Assembly: GCF_046348265.1 (NCBI RefSeq)
Contig: NZ_JAXMEO010000015.1
Source: Pelomonas sp937871895
Lineage (GTDB): Bacteria; Pseudomonadota; Gammaproteobacteria; Burkholderiales; Burkholderiaceae_C
Reading direction: 5' to 3' (one strand)
Length of the DNA stretch: 64,000 nt
Within the stretch, counting starts at the first letter, position 1. Every line of letters starts with the position of its first letter. The notes beneath the pieces are model-generated. The model was not told where the DNA came from. It did not search any database and was given only the letters and a program-made list of their open reading frames with translations. Of the stretch, positions 58,580 to 64,000 are shown piece after piece. Both the position numbers and the translations under genes were made by a program.

Positions 58580-59637
58580 CGCTCGACGCGCTGATCCGCG
58601 CTGAGCTGCAGGCGGCTGGTGGCTGGCTGGCTTTTGACCGCTTCATGAGCCTTGCGCTTTACGCGCCGGGCCTGGGCTACTACAGCGGGCCGCAGCGCAA
58701 GTTTGGGCAGATGCCGGGGGGCGGGTCGGACTTCGTCACCGCGCCTGAGATGTCGCCGCTGTTCGGCCGCGCGCTGGCGGCGCAGATCCGCCAGGCGCTG
58801 GAGATCACCGGCGTGCGCACGGTGGTCGAGTTCGGGGCCGGGAGCGGGGCGCTGGCCGAGCAGATCCTCGGCGCGCTGGGCGGCCTCATCGAGCGCTACC
58901 GCATCGTCGAGCTGAGCGCCGATCTGCGCGAGCGCCAACAGGAGCGTCTGGCGCATTTCGGCCGGACGATCGAATGGCTGGACCGCCTGCCCGACACGCT
59001 GGAGGCCGTGGTGGTGGGCAACGAAGTGCTCGATGCCATGCCCGTGCAGCTGGTGGCCTTCGACGGCGAGGCCTGGCGCGAGCGCGGCGTGGTGGCTACG
59101 CCGGAAGGCTTTGCATTCGCCGACCGCCCGACCGAGCTGCGCCCGCCGCTGGAGCGCGCCGTGCCCGGCACGGTGACCGAGATCCACCCCCAGGCCGAGG
59201 CCTTCGTGACGACCGTGGCCGAGCGCCTGCGCCGCGGCGCGGCCTTCTTCATCGACTACGGCTTCCCCGAGGCCGAGTACTACTTGCCCTCACGCATTGG
59301 CGGCACGCTGATGTGCCACCAGGGCCACCGCGCCGACCCCGACCCGCTGGTGGCCGTGGGTCTCAAGGACATCACCGCCCACGTCAACTTCACCGGCATC
59401 GCGCTCGCGGCGCAGGACACTGGCCAGACCGTGCTGGGCTACACCAGCCAGGCGCACTTCCTGCTGAACTGCGGGCTCGACGCCTGGATGGCCGCCGCCA
59501 GCCTGCCCGACCGCGCCATGGCCCACCGCCTGATCGCCGAGCACGAGATGGGCGAGCTCTTCAAGGTCATCGGTTTTGCGCCGCGCGAGTTCGACGCCAT
59601 CGGCTTTGCGCGCGGCGACCGCACGCACACGCTCTGA
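58576..59637 (+). CDS. SAM-dependent methyltransferase, MidA/NDUFAF7 family
   Basis: A 353-residue protein of the COG1565 family, related to the mitochondrial complex I assembly arginine methyltransferase NDUFAF7. FVTAPEMSPLFGRALAAQI is the family signature, VEFGAGSGALAEQIL the SAM-binding loop, and VVGNEVLDAMPV the next block. HQGHRADPDPLVAVGLKDIT is also typical. Bacterial relatives may methylate an NADH dehydrogenase subunit, but this is not proven. Last of the five coupled genes; its stop meets that of the convergent gloA. Confidence 0.88.
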   Translation: MTLDALIRAELQAAGGWLAFDRFMSLALYAPGLGYYSGPQRKFGQMPGGGSDFVTAPEMSPLFGRALAAQIRQALEITGVRTVVEFGAGSGALAEQILGALGGLIERYRIVELSADLRERQQERLAHFGRTIEWLDRLPDTLEAVVVGNEVLDAMPVQLVAFDGEAWRERGVVATPEGFAFADRPTELRPPLERAVPGTVTEIHPQAEAFVTTVAERLRRGAAFFIDYGFPEAEYYLPSRIGGTLMCHQGHRADPDPLVAVGLKDITAHVNFTGIALAAQDTGQTVLGYTSQAHFLLNCGLDAWMAAASLPDRAMAHRLIAEHEMGELFKVIGFAPREFDAIGFARGDRTHTL

Positions 59638-60057
59638 TCACCAACTGCCGGTATTGGGCATCGACACCCAGGGTTCGGCCGGCGGCAGGTTGGGGCCGTC
59701 CTGCAGCAGCTCGATGGAGATGCCGTCCGGCGAGCGCACAAAGGCCATGCGGCCTTCACGCGGCGGGCGGTTGATGGTCACACCCATGTCCATCAGGCGC
59801 TGGCAGGTCTCATACACATTGGGCACGGCGTAGGCGAGGTGGCCGAAGTTGCGGCCACCGGTGTAGCCCGACTCGTCCCAGTTGTGGGTCAGCTCGACCT
59901 GCGCGGACTCGTCGCCCGGCGCGGCCAGGAAGATCAGCGTGAAGCGGCCGGCCTCGTGGTCGGTACGGCGCAGCTCTTTGAGCCCCAGGCCGTCGCAGAA
60001 GAAGCGCAGGGAGGCCTCGACGTCGCTGACGCGGACCATGGTGTGGAGGTATTTCAT
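59638..60057 (-). CDS. gloA: Lactoylglutathione lyase (glyoxalase I)
   Basis: A 139-residue metalloenzyme that converts the methylglyoxal-glutathione adduct to lactoylglutathione. LHTMVRVSDVEASLRFF (metal His5), LIFLAAPGDESAQVELTHNW (Glu), FGHLAYAVPNV (His) and RSPDGISIELLQ (Glu) give the four metal ligands. ATG 60057 is chosen; the longer open frame upstream reads through the large palindrome and is not protein-like. It abuts the methyltransferase stop. Confidence 0.95.
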   Translation of the reverse strand: MKYLHTMVRVSDVEASLRFFCDGLGLKELRRTDHEAGRFTLIFLAAPGDESAQVELTHNWDESGYTGGRNFGHLAYAVPNVYETCQRLMDMGVTINRPPREGRMAFVRSPDGISIELLQDGPNLPPAEPWVSMPNTGSW

Positions 60058-60680
60058 GGCGGTGGATTTTCCTACTTGGGCGCCGCGAGGCTCGCAATTT
60101 CTTGCTCTGCGATGGAGTGGGTTGTTGGTGAGGCCCATGCCGGGAGTCCGCCCCGGCGGGCGGGTAACTTTTCTCTGTCTTGCCAGAGAAAAGTCACCAA
60201 AAGAGAGGCGCTCAATGCAATCCGCATCCCGCTCAGCAGTTCGCTCGCGTTGCTCGGGCCAAGAGGTTCCGAGAAGCGATCCGCTTCGCTCTCGCAGCCG
60301 GCTGATCACGAGCGACAAAGCTCCGACCTCTCGGCCGACTAAGTCGCGGCTGAACGCCGACGACTGAGAAAACAGCCCAAACAGCCGCGTCGCCCGAGCG
60401 ACGCTGCATTTGGGTCGTGAGCCCGGCGTTCAGCCGCGCGTCGAACGTGGGGCTGGTGCGATGAAGCGGGGCCGTGACAAGTCCGACGCGAGAGCGCAGC
60501 GGATCGCTTCTCTCGCACTTCAAGGCATCAACCGCATGTCGGGCTCGTATGCGGAAGAAGCGCCTCTTCTTTGGTGACTTTCTTCTGGCAAGACAGAAGA
60601 AAGTTACCCCGCCGCCGGGCGGGACTCCCGGCATGGGCCTTGCCATCAACGAAACCTAGCGAGCCACAGCTTGCCCGGCC
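60058..60680. other. 623-bp non-coding region with a large palindrome
   Basis: Apart from the palindrome at 60131-60640 I see no gene here. The open frames that do run through it encode the same FLARQ-KVTxPPG-like peptide on both strands, which is a by-product of inverted symmetry. It lies between gloA and the peptidase-hydrolase fusion gene, and its right edge is close to the latter's stop codon. Confidence 0.8.
60131..60640. repeat. 510-bp imperfect palindrome
   Basis: Outer arms of about 80 bases (60131-60212 and 60560-60640) are inverted copies at about nine-tenths identity, with a shared core AGGCCCATGCCGGGAGT-like end. Inner perfect arms are 60272-60285 against 60499-60512 (14 bases) and 60345-60359 against 60424-60438 (15 bases). 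The middle is a hairpin GCGTCGC-CCGA-GCGACGC (60387-60404). All pairs share a centre near 60390, so this is one long interrupted palindrome and not chance pieces. Confidence 0.92.
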
Positions 60681-62969
60681 TCAGTAGTCCAGCCACTCCA
60701 ACGGCGCCACCAAGGCCTTGCCACTCACGCGCTCGATCGCGCTCGTCACCAGCTCCAGATGGTTATCAAAGCTCCCATGCGTCGCCGCCGACTGGTCGTT
60801 GTTGCGCGTGGTGCGCACCTTGGGACTGCTCACCACCTGCACGCGCGGATGCCCGCCGTCGAGCGTGCCGAAGGCGGCCTGCCAGCGCTGCAACTCGGGG
60901 CGCTGTTGGGGCTCCCACTGGTCGGTGTCGGTGGCGGCATAGCCTTTGAGCAGCGCGCGCTCCATGCCGAGCAGCGGTTGCTTGCGCACGTCGTCCAGGG
61001 CGCGGGAGACAAGGTAGAGCAGGCTCTTGCCGTAGGCGGCCTTGTCGGGGCTGGGCAGGCCATCGGCGCGCTCGTTGCTGTCCGACAGCACCGCGAGGCG
61101 CAGGCGATCGAGCGGCAGCACGCCGGCTTGGGCAGCGGGAAGGTAGTGCTCGTTGGCAAAGCGGACCGAGCAGGCCGCAGCCCAGAGCTCGCAGCTGCTG
61201 GCCGCCAGAGGTTGTGCGCCGCCGAGCTGGTCCAGCAGGTGGCCGATCAGGATGGAGCCGGCCGAGTGGCCGACGAGGTGCAGCTCGAAGCCAAGGCCCT
61301 GTGCCTGGACGGCAGTGCGCAAAGCGCGCAGCTGGGCCGCAGCTTCGTGCAGCACATGGCCGGCTTCTGCGCCGCGCGCAGCGTTCTCGCGCATCTCGCT
61401 CCAGATGCCGCGCCCGAGCACGCGGCCAGTGGCTTCGATGGCGCGGTCCTTGGCGTCGGCCAGGATCTCGCCGAGGCCGCGCCCGGCCTTGTCGCGTTCG
61501 CCGAGCAGGCGGTGCAGGCCGTCTTGCACCATGTCGGCCAGGGTCTCGCCAGGGCCGGTCTTCCAGGTGATGAAGAGCGGGTAGACGTCATTGGCCTCGA
61601 AGCAGGGCCCCAGCACGCGGATGCGTTCGATGGAGTCCGCCTCGCTGTTGAGGCCACCGTGGGCGTAGAGCGCGAGCTTGAGGGTCTTGAGCCCTCTAGC
61701 CTTGAGCCAGGCCAGCGGGCGCGTGCACACGAGCTCTTGCGCCATGGCGCTGCGCTCGCTGCGGTCGCGGGTGAAGTCGGTCACCATCAGTTGGCCGTCA
61801 TTGCCCGAGACCAAGGTGTGCGCGTAGGCAGCGGCGGTGGACCAAGGCTGGTAGGCGCTGTGGTTGAAGGGATGATCGAAGGGCCAGGGGTCGTCCGCCG
61901 GATTGGCCGGGTTGCGGGCGCGGCCGGCCAGCGCGCCCAGCGGGCGGTTGGCGCGGAAGCCGCTGTCGGCCAGCGCGCGGTCCTTGGCGGCCTGGCGCAG
62001 GCTCGCGGGGTCTTGCGGCACCCCGAGGGCCAGGGCCCAGGCGTCGGTGCCGTTCACGGCCCAGTCGTCATAGGGCAGGATGCCAAAACCCCCCGCGCCC
62101 CACACGGGGCCCCAGGAGTTCTGCACGATGAAGCCGAGATCGTTGTAGCCGACGAGGGCAAACGCATGGCCGCCGTTTTGGGTGGGGTCCTTCACCGGCG
62201 GGATCACCAGCGAGCTCAGGTCGGCGTGGGAGCGGGGCGCGGGGCGGGGTTTCTTGACGGTGAGGGTGTCCCAGCCATCGTGCACGGTGGCCGACACGTA
62301 GATGGCGCCGATCTCGTTGATGGCCGCCTGCATGTCGACGACCGACTGCTTGTTGATGCGGTAGTACACGCCCAGCGGCCGGCGCGTGGCGTCCTCGGCC
62401 CAGCCGGGCTTGGGGCGCACGGCACGGGGCTTGCCCTTGGCGTCCAGCTCGTAGGGCCAATGCTTGGCGGTGCAGACACCGTGCTTGTGCCAGCCCTTGA
62501 GGGCGCCTCGGCAGGAGGAGCCGTCATAGTCCTGCCCCGGCCATTCGTCGTAGTGCCGGGCCAGGTTGTAGAACATGCGCGGGCTGACGGAGGCCAGCTT
62601 GCCTTTGCCGCCCAGGGCCAGGTGCTGGCGCCACAGCAGGTAGTTGGCGACGCAGGCCAGGCCAAAGCCGGTGCAGGCGCCTTCCTGGCCCTGGTTGAGG
62701 ATCAGCCCGGCCTCGACGTAGGACGGCAGGAAGCGCGCCATGTCCGCATTGCTGGGCAGTTGCGGCGGCAGCGAGCGCAGCGGTGGTGCGTAGACCAGGT
62801 CGCGGAAGTCGAAGCGGTCGGGCCGCGCGTCAAGCGCGCGCGGCAGGGGCTTGTCGAAGGCGTCGGGGATGCCTTCGTCGTTCGGGTCGATGCTGGCGGG
62901 CAGAGCCGGCGCGGTGGTCTTGGCGCGCTTGCGGGTTGGCGCGGTGGATTTGCTGGTGGTGCGTGGCAT
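60681..62969 (-). CDS. Papain-like cysteine peptidase fused to a serine alpha/beta hydrolase
   Basis: A 762-residue protein without a signal peptide; the first 25 residues are Thr/Lys-rich. The N-terminal half is a C1 papain-like peptidase: NQGQEGACTGFG gives the oxyanion Gln93 and Cys99, NGGHAFALVGYN the His268, and QNSWGPVWG the Asn284. The C-terminal half (about 425-740) is an alpha/beta hydrolase: LYAHGGLNSE oxyanion loop (437-440), nucleophile elbow VGHSAGS with Ser569, and candidate Asp630 and His731 near the end. Both catalytic sets appear complete. I do not know a characterised protein of this build. Its neighbours do not explain it. It lies between the large palindrome and an NnrU gene. 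Confidence 0.85.
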   Translation of the reverse strand: MPRTTSKSTAPTRKRAKTTAPALPASIDPNDEGIPDAFDKPLPRALDARPDRFDFRDLVYAPPLRSLPPQLPSNADMARFLPSYVEAGLILNQGQEGACTGFGLACVANYLLWRQHLALGGKGKLASVSPRMFYNLARHYDEWPGQDYDGSSCRGALKGWHKHGVCTAKHWPYELDAKGKPRAVRPKPGWAEDATRRPLGVYYRINKQSVVDMQAAINEIGAIYVSATVHDGWDTLTVKKPRPAPRSHADLSSLVIPPVKDPTQNGGHAFALVGYNDLGFIVQNSWGPVWGAGGFGILPYDDWAVNGTDAWALALGVPQDPASLRQAAKDRALADSGFRANRPLGALAGRARNPANPADDPWPFDHPFNHSAYQPWSTAAAYAHTLVSGNDGQLMVTDFTRDRSERSAMAQELVCTRPLAWLKARGLKTLKLALYAHGGLNSEADSIERIRVLGPCFEANDVYPLFITWKTGPGETLADMVQDGLHRLLGERDKAGRGLGEILADAKDRAIEATGRVLGRGIWSEMRENAARGAEAGHVLHEAAAQLRALRTAVQAQGLGFELHLVGHSAGSILIGHLLDQLGGAQPLAASSCELWAAACSVRFANEHYLPAAQAGVLPLDRLRLAVLSDSNERADGLPSPDKAAYGKSLLYLVSRALDDVRKQPLLGMERALLKGYAATDTDQWEPQQRPELQRWQAAFGTLDGGHPRVQVVSSPKVRTTRNNDQSAATHGSFDNHLELVTSAIERVSGKALVAPLEWLDY

Positions 62970-63057
62970 GGGGCCTCCTGGTGGACGCGATGTTCAGCCC
63001 TGGCCCAGCGCCCGGCAAGCCGGGCAGCCCCCATGAAGAGCAGTGACTATTGCCCCG

Positions 63058-63627
63058 TCAGCCAAGCGGGCGGTAGCCGAGCCACAGCCCATGCAACCAG
63101 AAGGCCATCACGGCCCAGGCGGCGGCACCGGCCACCACGGTGAGCGCGGTGCCCGCCGCCGTGCCCGCTGGCGGCGCGGGCTCGTTGCGACGGCGTGCGG
63201 CGCGGAAGACGACGATGGACCACAGCAGGAAGCTGCCGAAGAGCACAAGGTCGGCCAGGGTGTTGTTGGCGATCAGGTGCGCAAAGGCCCAGGTCTTGAC
63301 GCCCAGCGTCATCGGGTGCTTCAGCGTGGCGCGGATGTGGTTGCGCGGCACATGAAAGGCGGCCACCAGGATGAAGGCGATCAGCGTCAGCAGCGCGGCC
63401 AGGTGGTTCATGCCGGGGATGCGCGGCCAGAGCTCGACGGTGTTCAGCCGCGCGAGGCTGAAGCCCCAGACGATGAGCCCGAAGCCGACCAGCGAGACGG
63501 CGGTGTAGGCCAGCTTCCAGCCATTGGCACCGCGCTTGGCGATCTGCGCGGCGCGCCACTGCGGCGCGAGCGCCTGAGTCAGGTGGATGCCAAGGAACAA
63601 GGCCAGGCCAACGCACAGGGCGATCAT
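63058..63627 (-). CDS. NnrU-family membrane protein
   Basis: A 189-residue inner-membrane protein with about five hydrophobic segments. The NnrU family, linked to nitrate/nitrite and nitric oxide metabolism by gene context in denitrifiers, carries FHVPRNHIRATLKHPMTLGVKTWAFAHL and LANNTLADLVLFGSFL-like stretches, both seen here. ATG 63627 is preferred to an upstream TTG/ATG by the typical MIALCVGLALFLGIHL start. No denitrification gene lies in the window. Function as a membrane enzyme is suspected for relatives but is open. Confidence 0.82.
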   Translation of the reverse strand: MIALCVGLALFLGIHLTQALAPQWRAAQIAKRGANGWKLAYTAVSLVGFGLIVWGFSLARLNTVELWPRIPGMNHLAALLTLIAFILVAAFHVPRNHIRATLKHPMTLGVKTWAFAHLIANNTLADLVLFGSFLLWSIVVFRAARRRNEPAPPAGTAAGTALTVVAGAAAWAVMAFWLHGLWLGYRPLG

Positions 63628-63699
63628 GCAGGACTCCAAAGAAGGGCGGCGCCGCAGTTTAGGGGCGCCGCCAGGTCACTCGCTCAGGGCCTGCTGACG

Positions 63700-64000
63700 T
63701 CAGGGCTTGCTGGCATCCGCAAGACCCGGCACGAACTCGGCGCCGTGCTTGATCTGTGCGGTGGACTGCTTGACCGTGTCGGCCAGTGGCTCAACGCGGC
63801 CGCCCAGGCACTGGCCGAGGAAGGACTCGGCAATCGCGTTGAAGCCGATGCGGTTGTTCGGCTTGGCGAAGCCGTGGCCCTCATCGGGGTAGAGCACATA
63901 GGTGACCGGGATCTTCTTGGCCTGCATGGCGGTAACGATCTGGTCGCTCTCGGCCTGCTTGACGCGCGGGTCGTTGGCGCCCTGGCCGATCAGCAGCGGG
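63700..64000 (-). CDS. S9 family prolyl oligopeptidase, C-terminal part (runs off the window)
   Basis: The last 99 residues of a serine peptidase of the S9 family are visible. LLIGQGANDPRV holds the catalytic Asp, and YPDEGHGFAKPNN the catalytic His. The rest, with the nucleophile GxSxGG, lies beyond the end of the window. The C-terminal tail reads GAEFVPGLADASKP. It ends 73 bases from the NnrU gene on the same strand. Confidence 0.9.
   Translation of the reverse strand, partial: PLLIGQGANDPRVKQAESDQIVTAMQAKKIPVTYVLYPDEGHGFAKPNNRIGFNAIAESFLGQCLGGRVEPLADTVKQSTAQIKHGAEFVPGLADASKP

Noticed and set aside
59638..60318. A longer start for the glyoxalase gene
   Set aside because: The extra residues are read from the large palindrome and match neither the family nor a signal peptide; ATG 60057 gives the family's normal length.
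60759..63143. A plus-strand frame of nearly 800 codons over the peptidase-hydrolase gene
   Set aside because: Antisense to a gene with two full catalytic sets; composition is biased and motif-free.
1..64000. CRISPR array, tRNA, rRNA, insertion sequence or prophage
   Set aside because: I saw no regularly spaced direct repeats of suitable length, no tRNA-like cloverleaf with a CCA end, no ribosomal RNA sequence, and no transposase, integrase or phage structural gene.

Overview
This is a GC-rich window, dense with protein genes, from a Gram-negative betaproteobacterium. The most likely home is Burkholderiales of the Rubrivivax/Leptothrix/Ideonella type. The evidence is a small 16-18-strand-type porin, the UbiJ-UbiB ubiquinone pair, the gene order FmdB-like / DUF502 / aspS / nudB / endonuclease-like / clsB, a DUF1840 gene, and GTG/TTG starts with many 4-base stop-start overlaps. 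I see no rRNA, tRNA, CRISPR array, prophage or insertion sequence. The assignment rests on family recognition, not on a search.

Layout. 275-2671: UDP-glucuronate-forming genes (epimerase, ugd). 2772-11226: an envelope and lipid neighbourhood (lplT, GT4 glycosyltransferase, Mpo1-like membrane protein, membrane-anchored class III aminotransferase divergent from psd, LpxH-like phosphoesterase). It is interrupted at 6001-7649 by a ParD-like/nucleotidyltransferase pair and two small genes. 11227-11846 is non-coding and holds interleaved inverted repeats. 11847-20520 is one long minus-strand polysaccharide operon: EpsB-like initiating transferase, EpsL-like barrel, galE, manC, then rfbBDAC. It makes UDP-galactose, GDP-mannose and dTDP-rhamnose, and ugd plus the epimerase supply uronic acids. 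No further glycosyltransferases or flippase lie in the window, so the rest of the locus must be elsewhere.

20708-30713 holds ubiJ-ubiB, a sodium/solute symporter and the aspS-nudB-clsB run, ending in a HutC-like regulator. 30717-33065 has an asparaginase II gene and a short Fur-box-preceded iron-uptake pair (cupredoxin plus FTR1). 33193-35907 has a XylX-like dehydratase, an HU protein with a histone-like tail and a LacI regulator. 36183-39580 is a c-di-GMP pair (HD-GYP, then GGDEF-EAL with a degenerate GADEF). Next come a porin, ruvAB, a two-component system, purC, purE-purK, tsaC, a catalytically degenerate SGNH lipoprotein, signal peptidase I and dacB. 54572-59637 is a chain of five genes (tsaB, rimI, UDG-like, PAS-PAS-GGDEF-EAL, MidA-like methyltransferase), each overlapping the next by four bases.

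The end of the window is the most unusual part. A roughly 510-bp imperfect palindrome (60131-60640) is followed by a 762-residue protein that joins a papain-like cysteine peptidase to a serine alpha/beta hydrolase. After it come an NnrU-family protein and the 3' end of an S9 peptidase gene that runs off the window.
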